Part shown: positions 8,354-15,282 of the stretch, piece by piece
How the letters are laid out: every line of letters starts with the position of its first letter
Numbering within the stretch: position 1 is the first letter of the stretch
DNA from: CAZYXO01 sp964651315
Lineage (GTDB): Bacteria; Bacillota_I; Bacilli_A; RF39; UBA660
Length of the DNA: 24,153 nt
Reading direction: 5' to 3'
NCBI GenBank assembly: GCA_964651315.1
Contig: CAZYXO010000006.1
Coordinates: 1 to 24,153, forward strand
Translations under genes and position numbers: made by a program
Notes under the pieces: generated by a model
Database searches by the model: none
Told to the model about the DNA's origin: nothing
Seen by the model: the letters and a program-made list of their open reading frames with translations, nothing else

Positions 8354-8377
8354 TATTAGTAGAAAGAATTGATTTAA

Positions 8378-9040
8378 ATGAATATTAAAAAAATGATTTA
8401 TTATGCTTTAGAATTTATGAAAGGAATATTAATATTTATTCTTTATTATTTTTTAAGTGCTCTTTTTGCTACATTATTTAAGAATAATGATTTGTTCTTG
8501 TTTTTATCTAATATATTTTTATTACTTATTTTATTTTTCATATACTATAAAGTATTTATTAAAGATTTTAAATCTTTTAAAAAAGAATATTTAGATGATG
8601 CTTTTAAATATTGGTTAATCGGATTACTTATTATGTATGCTTCAAATATTATTTTGACTTTAATATTTAAAGATGTTGCTCCTAATGAAGCATTAAATAG
8701 AGAAAGTTTAAAAAACAGTTTTATTTACACTGCTTTATCAGTAACATTAATTGGGCCTTTTATTGAAGAAATAGTATTTAGATTATCTTTTAAAAAAGCT
8801 TTTAATAATATATATATTTATGCAATATTTTCGGCATTATTATTTAGTTCTATCCATGTCATACCTGCTATAATTAAATATAATAATTATTTAGAATTAT
8901 TATATTTAATTCCATATGGTTCGTTAGGATACTTCTTTGCTTATGCTTATTATAAAACCAATAATATATTTACTCCTATTTTTATGCATATAATTCATAA
9001 TACACTAGCAGTTATTATTCTTGTTTTAGGTGCATTATGA
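8378..9040 (+). CDS. CPBP (CAAX/Abi) family intramembrane metalloprotease
   Basis: A 220-residue polytopic membrane protein with about six hydrophobic segments. The family motifs are all present: FIEEIVFRL (Glu130-Glu131, Arg135), SSIHV (His160) and FMHIIHN (His204, Asn208), which in this family form the membrane-embedded metal site. Bacterial members are implicated in bacteriocin self-immunity, peptide maturation and regulated membrane proteolysis; the substrate here is unknown. The ribosome site is weak. The stop overlaps the next start as ATGA, so it is made together with the metallophosphoesterase-like protein at 9037-9828, also a membrane protein. The motif set makes the family call firm, while the biological role is open. 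Confidence 0.88.
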   Translation: MNIKKMIYYALEFMKGILIFILYYFLSALFATLFKNNDLFLFLSNIFLLLILFFIYYKVFIKDFKSFKKEYLDDAFKYWLIGLLIMYASNIILTLIFKDVAPNEALNRESLKNSFIYTALSVTLIGPFIEEIVFRLSFKKAFNNIYIYAIFSALLFSSIHVIPAIIKYNNYLELLYLIPYGSLGYFFAYAYYKTNNIFTPIFMHIIHNTLAVIILVLGAL

Positions 9041-9828
9041 GAAAGTTTATTTCTTTTCTAATATTTTTAATAATCATTTCTACTGTTATTTATTTATATG
9101 GGCGTTATGTTGAACCAAAAAGATTAATTGTTAAAGAAAATAGTATTGTAGATAATAATTTAGCAAGTAATTTTCATGGTCTTAAAATAGTTCAATTTAG
9201 TGATTTATTATTTGATAATGAACAAATAACAATTAAAGAAGTAAAGAATATTGTTAAAAATATAAATAGTTTAAAACCAGATATAGTTATTTTTACTGGT
9301 AATTTATTTAAAAATAATTATAAACCGAAAGATAATATAATAGTATCTATAAAAAATGAATTAAATAAGATAAATTCTACGATTAATAATTATGCTTCAA
9401 TTACTAAAAATGATAATAATTACTTAAATATTTTAGAAAATTTTATAGTACTTGATAACACTAATACTGAAATATTTTATAATGGTTTAACTCCTATTAA
9501 AATAGTTGGATACACAAATGAATTAGAAAAAAGTTTTATTAATATTACGAATGAAGATTATGTAATCTTATTATCTCATAATCCAGATATTATCGATAAA
9601 TCAAAAAATTATAAAATAAATATAATGTTTAGTGGTAAATCACTTGGTGGTGAAGTTATTATTCCTTATTTTGGTGGGATGATAAAAAATACTAAATATT
9701 TAGAAAATTATTATGAAATTAATAAAACTAAATTATTTATTAATAGTGGTATAGGAACTAAAAATAAATTAAAAATAAGATTATTTAATCCCCCTACTAT
9801 TAATTTATATCGATTATATAGTAAATAG
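9037..9828 (+). CDS. Membrane-anchored metallophosphoesterase-fold protein lacking the metal ligands (probable pseudoenzyme)
   Basis: A 263-residue protein with an N-terminal membrane anchor (residues 4-22) and a calcineurin-like phosphoesterase domain of the YkuE type: LKIVQFSDLLF (49-59), LKPDIVIFTGNL (79-90), VILLSHNPDI (176-185), SGKSLGGEVIIPYFGG (199-214), INSGIGT and LFNPPTINL near the C-terminus. Each motif follows the family pattern, but the ligands are gone: D-x-H has become D-L-L, GD has become GN, the GNHE motif is not visible between them, and GHTHGG has become GKSLGG. His181 and Asp56 remain. The fold frame is preserved without stop codons, which argues for a maintained non-catalytic role. 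It is coupled to the CAAX-type protease gene by an ATGA overlap. An unusual metal site or another activity cannot be excluded. Confidence 0.75.
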   Translation: MRKFISFLIFLIIISTVIYLYGRYVEPKRLIVKENSIVDNNLASNFHGLKIVQFSDLLFDNEQITIKEVKNIVKNINSLKPDIVIFTGNLFKNNYKPKDNIIVSIKNELNKINSTINNYASITKNDNNYLNILENFIVLDNTNTEIFYNGLTPIKIVGYTNELEKSFINITNEDYVILLSHNPDIIDKSKNYKINIMFSGKSLGGEVIIPYFGGMIKNTKYLENYYEINKTKLFINSGIGTKNKLKIRLFNPPTINLYRLYSK

Positions 9829-9851
9829 TAATTTAATTACACAAATAATAA

Positions 9852-9880
9852 TTGCGTTTTTAATTGTTTTATATTAGAAT
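9852..9880 (+). promoter_or_regulatory. Promoter of the tandem paralogue pair
   Basis: TTGCGT (9852-9857) and TAGAAT (9875-9880) are separated by exactly 17 bp. Transcription should begin near 9887, leaving a very short leader that holds GGAAGTGA at 9891-9898. This position matters for the start codon of the next gene. Confidence 0.5.
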
Positions 9881-9894
9881 AAATTTTATGGGAA

Positions 9895-10449
9895 GTGATT
9901 ATTATCAAACATTATTATAAAATATTAATTACTGAATATATCTATTTAAAGAATGATAAAAATAAAAAAGTAGAATTTTTACAAACTTTATATCCAGATA
10001 TTAGAGAATTATATGAAAAAAAAGAAAGAATTTTAGATGTCTTAGTTGGAAAAGAAAATTTACTAGATTATAGTGTATTTGAAGAAGGAGAAGAATATAT
10101 TGATGAAAAGGATGTAGATCCTATTATCGATAATATCATCAATAAAATCGGTTTTTACTTACATAGATGTGATTTGCCAGAATATTTAATTATAGAAGCA
10201 AATTTTATTGATGATAAAAAGACTATTTTGAGAGAAATATTCACAAATACAAGAATTTATTTAAAAGATGATGCCAATTTTATTAATATAGAAGGAAATC
10301 CAATTGATGAATTATTTGATTCGACATTAAAAGAAATGATAACTTTATTAAAAGGATTTCATTTAATAAAAAATGGTTATAAAAGCGAATTAGGTATGCT
10401 TAGAAGTAGAGAAAAAGTTGTGCCAATGAAAATTAGTTTGGGGGATTAA
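9895..10449 (+). CDS. Uncharacterised protein, first of a tandem paralogue pair
   Basis: I do not recognise a family. The protein is about 181-184 residues, soluble, charged, without signal peptide or membrane helix. It is a paralogue of the next gene: both share a beta-like start (K-x-Y/F-x-x-x-L-I), YPDIRE and the central YLHR-x-x-LP-x-YL-x-IE motif, then a similar C-terminal region with a helix before G(F/L)-K. The coordinates use GTG at 9895, the only canonical start in frame. However GTG lies inside the ribosome site GGAAGTGA (9891-9898). ATC at 9904 stands 5 bases after that site, the spacing used by tadB and tadC here, and aligns exactly with Met1 of the paralogue, so the true start may be ATC (or ATT at 9901). 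Confidence 0.7.
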   Translation: MIIIKHYYKILITEYIYLKNDKNKKVEFLQTLYPDIRELYEKKERILDVLVGKENLLDYSVFEEGEEYIDEKDVDPIIDNIINKIGFYLHRCDLPEYLIIEANFIDDKKTILREIFTNTRIYLKDDANFINIEGNPIDELFDSTLKEMITLLKGFHLIKNGYKSELGMLRSREKVVPMKISLGD

Positions 10450-10454
10450 TTTAC

Positions 10455-10967
10455 ATGAAATTATTTAGGGTTGTTTTGATTGAAAGTGAAATATATTTAG
10501 CAGATAAAAATATTGAATATTTAGAAACTATGTATCCAGATATTAGAGAAATGATTAATACTAGAGAAGAAATAACACCAGCAGATATTTTTTATTGCGA
10601 TAGTTTAGAGAAAGATAATAATGTAGGATTTAATGTTGAAAAAGAAATAAAATTTTATGAGTTACAAAGTAAAATACATCGATATTTACATCGAGCTAAT
10701 TTACCAAAATATTTATTAATTGAAGAAATTATTGATGCAAATGGAGTAAGATATTATGAATATTTTAGTCAGGTAGAATTATATATTGATAAAAAATTTG
10801 TTAAAACTTGGCCACTTACCAAAAATGAAAAAAATGCTTATTTAGATATGATTAGTGAAGAAGAAATGGAAGCAGTACTTCATTCTTTTCAAGCATTTAA
10901 GTTAGGATTAAAAGGTAATACAAATGATTTTAAAGGTAAAGTTGTCAAAATGAGAGTTAAATACTAA
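10455..10967 (+). CDS. Uncharacterised protein, second of a tandem paralogue pair
   Basis: A 170-residue soluble protein with no recognised family, paralogous to the preceding gene. Shared landmarks are I-Y-L near residue 15, YPDIRE at about 27-32, and YLHRANLPKYLLIEE in the middle. It starts with ATG at 10455, five bases after the upstream stop, with a GGGGG ribosome site 10 bases before it that overlaps the end of the first gene, so translation is probably coupled. It is followed at once by an intrinsic terminator. The duplication looks old, because identity is limited to these blocks. Retention of both copies side by side suggests a hetero-oligomer or divided roles. Confidence 0.7.
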   Translation: MKLFRVVLIESEIYLADKNIEYLETMYPDIREMINTREEITPADIFYCDSLEKDNNVGFNVEKEIKFYELQSKIHRYLHRANLPKYLLIEEIIDANGVRYYEYFSQVELYIDKKFVKTWPLTKNEKNAYLDMISEEEMEAVLHSFQAFKLGLKGNTNDFKGKVVKMRVKY

Positions 10968-10990
10968 AGTTCATAATTTTGAACTTTTTT
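10966..10990 (+). terminator. Intrinsic terminator of the paralogue pair
   Basis: AAAGTTCA (10966-10973) and TGAACTTT (10980-10987) form a perfect 8-bp stem with a 6-base loop, running into TTTTTT. The stem begins within the stop codon of the second paralogue. Confidence 0.75.
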
Positions 10991-10996
10991 GCTTAA

Positions 10997-11023
10997 CAAA
11001 AAATTAGTCATTTTCTGACTAAT
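10997..11023 (-). terminator. Intrinsic terminator downstream of the tgt operon
   Basis: On the minus strand ATTAGTCA (11016-11023) and TGACTAAT (11003-11010) form an 8-bp stem with a 5-base loop, followed by a T run. It closes the minus-strand operon and faces the plus-strand terminator at 10966-10990. Confidence 0.75.
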
Positions 11024-11032
11024 ATTTCTTTT

Positions 11033-11341
11033 TTATAAGGGATTTTTTACTAATCTTAATGTATCATTATTCTTTTCTACATAATATTGTTCATTATAAT
11101 ATTCTTGAGTTTTAGGATCTACTTGTTTTTCCATATATTTATTATCATATAATGTTTTTAAAGTTATTTTATTTTCTTTACAAATATTATCTCTAATACA
11201 TAAAGTAGCACTATAAATTATTTCATTTTCAATTACTTTATATAATTTTTCATAATGATTATTATTTATTTTAATAATTGTAGGAATGGAAACTGCTAAA
11301 ATAATTGCAAAAACATATATTAATAAATATTTACATTTCAT
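11033..11341 (-). CDS. Small membrane-anchored, pilin-like protein downstream of tgt
   Basis: A 102-residue protein with an N-terminal membrane helix (MKCKYLLIYVFAIILAVSI) and a soluble tail. Start at 11341 is chosen because GGAGG stands 5 bases upstream; the ATG at 11353 falls before it. It overlaps the end of tgt slightly. In many Firmicutes this slot holds yajC, which also has a single N-terminal helix, but no YajC hallmark sequence is visible. After the helix comes a helical stretch with CIRDNIC and then LKTLYDNKYMEKQVDPKTQEYYN. That pattern of a hydrophobic helix, a Cys pair, and 'L-x-x-L-Y-D-N-K-Y' then 'DP' is reminiscent of pseudopilin-like small proteins. No prepilin peptidase site is obvious. 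Function unknown. Confidence 0.6.
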   Translation of the reverse strand: MKCKYLLIYVFAIILAVSIPTIIKINNNHYEKLYKVIENEIIYSATLCIRDNICKENKITLKTLYDNKYMEKQVDPKTQEYYNEQYYVEKNNDTLRLVKNPL

Positions 11342-12455
11342 TATTACCTCCATAATAATTTTTAATAAAATTATCTCTTAATTCTAAAATATTATCTTGT
11401 TTAATACTTTCTCTAATACTTTCCATTAAACGATTTAAGTATCTAATATTGTGAATAGATAAAAGTCTGGCACCAAATGTTTCATTACAATTAATTAAAT
11501 GTTTTATATACGATTTTGTATAATTTTTACATGCATAACAATCACAATCATTCTCTATTGGTGTAAAATCACTTTTATATTTGCTATTCTTAATATTTAT
11601 TTTACCATATTTTGTATAAGCATGTCCATGTCTTGCTAATCTTGTTGGAGAAACACAATCAAATAAGTCTATTCCTCTTATAGAATTTTCAATTAAATCT
11701 ATTGGATCTCCTACTCCCATTAAATAACGAAATTTATTTTCAGGTAAATGAGGCGTTGAATATTCCACCATTTTATACATTGTTTCTTTTGGTTCTCCGA
11801 CACTAGTTCCTCCTACTGAATAGCCATCAAAATTCATTTTCACTAATTCTTTAGCACAGTATTCTCTTAAATCCGGGTATTCTCCGCCTTGAACGATTCC
11901 AAATAACATTTGATTCTCATTTTTATGATTTTCTTTACCACGTTTTGCCCATCTTAAAGTTCTTTTTACGCTATCTTTCATATATTCATGTGTAGAAGGA
12001 AACCCCACACATTCATCGAAACTCATGGCAATATCGCTATCAAGTTTATTTTGAATTTCAATAGATTTTTCAGGAGTAAGCATCAAAGTATCACCATTTA
12101 AATGATTTTTAAATTTAACACCATCTTCATTTATATCTTTTTTATTTGCTAAGGAAAAAACTTGAAATCCCCCACTATCTGTTAAAATTGGCCCAGCATA
12201 ATTCATAAATTTGTGAAGGCCACCAGCAAGATTCACAATATCTTCACCAGGACGAAGCCATAGATGATAAGTATTGGCAAGAATTATACCTGAACCTAAT
12301 TCTTTTATTTCTTCAGGTGACAAAGTTTTTACTGTTGCAAGAGTTCCAACTGGCATAAACATCGGTGTTTCATAAGTCATATTATTATAAGTAAAAGTGC
12401 CTAATCTAGCACTAGTATTTTTCTCTTTTTTAATTAATTTATAATCTATTTTCAT
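11331..12455 (-). CDS. tgt: Queuine/preQ1 tRNA-guanine transglycosylase
   Basis: Exchanges guanine 34 of GUN-anticodon tRNAs for the queuosine precursor preQ1 in bacteria. At 374 residues it has the normal bacterial length. Visible landmarks are LTDSGGFQVFS with catalytic Asp93, FGIVQGG (185-191), GYSVGG (211-216), FDCVSPTRLARHG (265-277, holding the nucleophilic Asp region) and the zinc site Cys304, Cys306, Cys309 and His335, with the same spacing as in characterised Tgt. AGGAGG ahead of the ATG at 12455 overlaps the stop of queA, which makes the next step of the pathway, so both enzymes are co-expressed. Nothing suggests decay. The zinc site and active-site motifs make this a firm call. Confidence 0.97.
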   Translation of the reverse strand: MKIDYKLIKKEKNTSARLGTFTYNNMTYETPMFMPVGTLATVKTLSPEEIKELGSGIILANTYHLWLRPGEDIVNLAGGLHKFMNYAGPILTDSGGFQVFSLANKKDINEDGVKFKNHLNGDTLMLTPEKSIEIQNKLDSDIAMSFDECVGFPSTHEYMKDSVKRTLRWAKRGKENHKNENQMLFGIVQGGEYPDLREYCAKELVKMNFDGYSVGGTSVGEPKETMYKMVEYSTPHLPENKFRYLMGVGDPIDLIENSIRGIDLFDCVSPTRLARHGHAYTKYGKINIKNSKYKSDFTPIENDCDCYACKNYTKSYIKHLINCNETFGARLLSIHNIRYLNRLMESIRESIKQDNILELRDNFIKNYYGGNNEM

Positions 12456-12463
12456 AAGTCCTC

Positions 12464-13486
12464 CTATTCTATAAACATAGCATCACCGAAAGAAAAGAAT
12501 CGATAATTGTTTTTAATTGCTTCTTCATAAGCATGCATGATAAATTCTTTTTTAGATAATGCACTTACTAACATTAATAATGTTGATTTTGGCAAATGAA
12601 AATTAGTTATTAATGAATCTATTCCTAAAAATTTATATCCAGGATATATAAATATATCTGTATTCCCACTACAACTTTTAAATGTTTGATATTTATTCAT
12701 AACTGTTTCTAATACTCTTGTAGTAGTTGTTCCAACTGCAATTATTTTCCGTTTATCTTTTTTAGCGTTATTTAAAATCATAGCAGTGTCTTCATTCATT
12801 TGATAAAATTCTGTATGCATTTTATGTTCTAAAACATTTTCTTCTTCAACGGGCCGAAAAGTTCCTAGTCCAACATGAAGAGTTACAAAGGTAATAATAA
12901 CACCTTTTTTTGCTAATTTATTTAATAAGTCTTCAGTAAAATGTAAACCAGCAGTTGGTGCAGCAGAGGAGCCAATATTTTTTGCATAAACTGTCTGATA
13001 TCTACTTTGGTCATTTAGTTTTTCATGAATATAAGGTGGAAGTGGCATTGTTCCTAGTTTATCTAATATTTCCATTAATATTCCTTCATAAATTAAATTA
13101 ACAATAACTATTCCATCATCTTTTTTTTCGATTACTTTTGCTGATAATAAATCATGAAACTTAATAATTGTCCCCACTTTTAATCTTTTACCAGGTCTTG
13201 CTAAACATTCCCAATTATTATTTTCCATTTCTTTTAATAATAATAATTCAATAACTGCATTTGTGTCTTCTTTAGTTCCAATTAATCTTGCCGGAATAAC
13301 TTTTGTATCATTTAAAACTAGAACATCACCAATATTTAAATAATCTACAATATTATAAAAATGCGAATGATTTAATTCACCTGTTTTTTTATTCATCACT
13401 AATAATTTCGATTCACTACGATTCTTAAGCGGCGTTTGTGCTATTAAGTTTTGTGGTAAATCATAATCAAATTCATTTATATTCAT
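12464..13486 (-). CDS. queA: S-adenosylmethionine:tRNA ribosyltransferase-isomerase
   Basis: Transfers and isomerises the ribosyl part of S-adenosylmethionine onto preQ1 in tRNA to give epoxyqueuosine. The 340-residue length is normal. It opens with FDYDLPQNLIAQTPLKNRSE, the family signature, and carries GDVLVLNDTKVIPARL, TAGLHFTEDLL, HVGLGTFRPV, GTTTTRVLE and the C-terminal TNFHLPKSTLLMLVSA. It starts 5 bases after the stop of the AlbA_2-type gene and ends 8 bases before tgt, so the three genes form one operon. In many Firmicutes queA-tgt follow ruvAB directly; here they lie about 3.7 kb away. Confidence 0.97.
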   Translation of the reverse strand: MNINEFDYDLPQNLIAQTPLKNRSESKLLVMNKKTGELNHSHFYNIVDYLNIGDVLVLNDTKVIPARLIGTKEDTNAVIELLLLKEMENNNWECLARPGKRLKVGTIIKFHDLLSAKVIEKKDDGIVIVNLIYEGILMEILDKLGTMPLPPYIHEKLNDQSRYQTVYAKNIGSSAAPTAGLHFTEDLLNKLAKKGVIITFVTLHVGLGTFRPVEEENVLEHKMHTEFYQMNEDTAMILNNAKKDKRKIIAVGTTTTRVLETVMNKYQTFKSCSGNTDIFIYPGYKFLGIDSLITNFHLPKSTLLMLVSALSKKEFIMHAYEEAIKNNYRFFSFGDAMFIE

Positions 13487-13491
13487 AATCT

Positions 13492-15156
13492 CTACTTCTT
13501 TTCTATATTATTGTACTTTTTTATAGTTATATATTTTTGATTTCTAGCATTAATACTCTTTTTATTTGTATGGCCTAACAATTTCCCTTTGATTAATGGT
13601 CGAATTAATTCTTCAGAAACATATCTTTTTGATTTAATTCCTAAATAAGATCTTATTTCAACTGCGGTTTTTGGTTCTTTACAAAATTCAAGTATTTTTA
13701 TTAATATTATTTTTTTATTTATATTTTGTGCACCACCTTGTGAAGTACTTTGTGCACCACCTTTTGAAGTGCTTTGTGCACCACTTAGTAAACCACTATT
13801 CGAACCACACTTAGAATCGCCTTTCGAACCACTTTGTACACCACCATGTGCACCACTTTCTGCACCACCTTGTGTAGCAACATGTTCACTTGGAATAGCA
13901 TTTGTAGTCAAAACTTCATTCCTAAAGTTTCTAAAAATTACTTTAAAACTACCCCTTTCTTCATAAAATTCTGGTTCAGGTAAATTTAATTTTTTCATTT
14001 CTCTTATCATTGTAGGAATTCCTGAATGTCTATTTTCAATAACAGATCCTTTTTCTTCCAAAATTCTAACTATAGTTGGATTTCTTGATTCCATAATAGT
14101 ATCAGTTCCTAATTTTTCTAATTTGTTAATCCCATATAATGCTCCTGGATTTAATATTTCAATTCTATCTTCATACATGTAAACAGAAATATAAGCATTT
14201 TCTGTTTGAGTGCTATAATCTCTATGAATTAATGCATTAGCAATTGCTTCTCTTAATGCTTCTATAGGATATTCAGGTCTGTCTGTTCTATTTCCATTTG
14301 CATCTATAATTACTCTAGTTCTCATATTTCGTCGCAAAAAGTTCATTGCACCTTCAAGCATTTCTTCAATAGTTCCTTCTATTCTTTTATTGTCAATAAA
14401 GCGTTCCCCTAAATCACCAACATCACCTAAAGAATAGCCAGGTATGACTACACATGCTATAAATAATTGCGGATAAAAACTTTGAGGATAATCACCAAAT
14501 ATCATTGTTCCTGCTAATGTTGGATAAACATTTTTCTCAGTATTATCTGTAATACCACATAATTTTAAATTTTTTTCGTAACTATTTTTAGAAAAATTAG
14601 GTTTGCTTTTTTTTATTTTATCAATATATTCTTTTAGTTCATTTATATTTAAATCATCAACACTTGATCTTTTTGTAGGTCTTGTATCTTCAAATATATG
14701 ATCATTATAACTTTCAAGAGCATATATCTCATAATCAGTCATTAAATCATCTCTATCACCATTTCTTATATATGAACCAGCTTTTAATCCTTTTGGTTTA
14801 TAATAACATGGTTTTTGATTTTGAGGTATTTCTTCTAGTTTTACTGCTAAAATATTTTTACCTTCAAATTGAAGTATTAATATATCAGGACGAAGTTTCG
14901 GATTCATAGAATCATTACATAAATTAGTAATTTGTTTTTGTAAATCTTTTACATTGTATACTCCTTCAGTTTTAAATGCATTGTTTTCACTTATACCAAA
15001 AAGAATAATACCTCCATATTTATTTGAAAAACTAGAAAAAGTATCATAACATTTCTTTGGAAAACCTTTTAAAGCAGTTTTCACTTCTATTTTGTTTGTT
15101 TCGGTTTTAAATTTTCTTATTTCTTCAATTGCATTTATTATTTCGACTTTTTCCAT
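13492..15156 (-). CDS. AlbA_2 / HATPase_c_4 regulator with repetitive linker and C-terminal helix-turn-helix
   Basis: A 554-residue protein with the layout of the putative DNA-binding regulator family that joins a Schlafen-type AlbA_2 domain (residues about 20-150, with NKYGGIILFGI at 45-55 and SYIRNGDRDD at 128-137) to an ATP-binding HATPase_c_4 domain (EALREAIANALIHRDYS at 299-315, ILNPG at 334-338, RNP at 358-360). A low-complexity linker of Gly, Gln, Ser and Ala (about 427-478) leads to a winged-helix-like end (483-545). GAGGAG precedes the ATG at 15156. It is the first gene of the operon with queA and tgt. Members are usually called transcriptional regulators or RecG-C-like proteins; a defence or stress role is possible but unproven. 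Confidence 0.8.
   Translation of the reverse strand: MEKVEIINAIEEIRKFKTETNKIEVKTALKGFPKKCYDTFSSFSNKYGGIILFGISENNAFKTEGVYNVKDLQKQITNLCNDSMNPKLRPDILILQFEGKNILAVKLEEIPQNQKPCYYKPKGLKAGSYIRNGDRDDLMTDYEIYALESYNDHIFEDTRPTKRSSVDDLNINELKEYIDKIKKSKPNFSKNSYEKNLKLCGITDNTEKNVYPTLAGTMIFGDYPQSFYPQLFIACVVIPGYSLGDVGDLGERFIDNKRIEGTIEEMLEGAMNFLRRNMRTRVIIDANGNRTDRPEYPIEALREAIANALIHRDYSTQTENAYISVYMYEDRIEILNPGALYGINKLEKLGTDTIMESRNPTIVRILEEKGSVIENRHSGIPTMIREMKKLNLPEPEFYEERGSFKVIFRNFRNEVLTTNAIPSEHVATQGGAESGAHGGVQSGSKGDSKCGSNSGLLSGAQSTSKGGAQSTSQGGAQNINKKIILIKILEFCKEPKTAVEIRSYLGIKSKRYVSEELIRPLIKGKLLGHTNKKSINARNQKYITIKKYNNIEKK
13725..13880 (-). repeat. Degenerate in-frame tandem repeat coding the linker
   Basis: On the plus strand the motif TTTGTGCACCACC recurs, with two adjacent 24-bp copies (roughly 13726-13773) that code for GGAQSTS[KQ], and looser copies extending to about 13880. 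All units are multiples of three, so slippage would change linker length without breaking the reading frame. It joins the ATPase-like domain to the C-terminal helix-turn-helix of the AlbA_2 protein. Confidence 0.75.
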
Positions 15157-15175
15157 TGCTTTTCTCCTCGAAAAT

Positions 15176-15204
15176 ATTGTAACAAATTAAGAAATTAAAG
15201 TCCA
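15176..15204 (-). promoter_or_regulatory. Promoter of the AlbA_2-queA-tgt operon
   Basis: On the minus strand TGGACT (15199-15204) and TACAAT (15176-15181) are 17 bp apart, and TGT before the -10 makes it extended. It sits about 20 bp upstream of the start at 15156, so the leader is short. Confidence 0.55.
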
Positions 15205-15251
15205 TAAATAAAGGTGAAAATAAATGTTTTTATACACTTTACTTAAAACAA

Positions 15252-15260
15252 TGTTATAAT
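15252..15260 (+). promoter_or_regulatory. Extended -10 promoter of the epimerase gene
   Basis: TGTTATAAT (15252-15260) is a perfect extended -10; no good -35 is seen at 16-18 bp. Transcription would start near 15267, which excludes the ATG at 15259 as the start codon of the following gene. Confidence 0.6.
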
Positions 15261-15282
15261 GCAAGTGAAAGAAGGTATTTTT

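Noticed and set aside
9888..9920. Leaderless ATG at 9888 for the first paralogue
   Set aside because: It is out of frame with the conserved coding sequence and stops after ten codons.
13725..13880. CRISPR-like array
   Set aside because: The repeats are short, degenerate, without unique spacers, and in frame inside a coding sequence.
13769..13966. Plus-strand open frame rich in Pro, Cys and Ala across the AlbA_2 linker
   Set aside because: It is the shadow of the tandem repeat on the other strand, with no ribosome site, and lies within a well-supported gene.
15259..15282. Upstream ATG for the epimerase
   Set aside because: It overlaps the TATAAT -10 box, would lie ahead of the transcription start, and the ATG at 15283 has its own ribosome site directly before the Rossmann-fold start.
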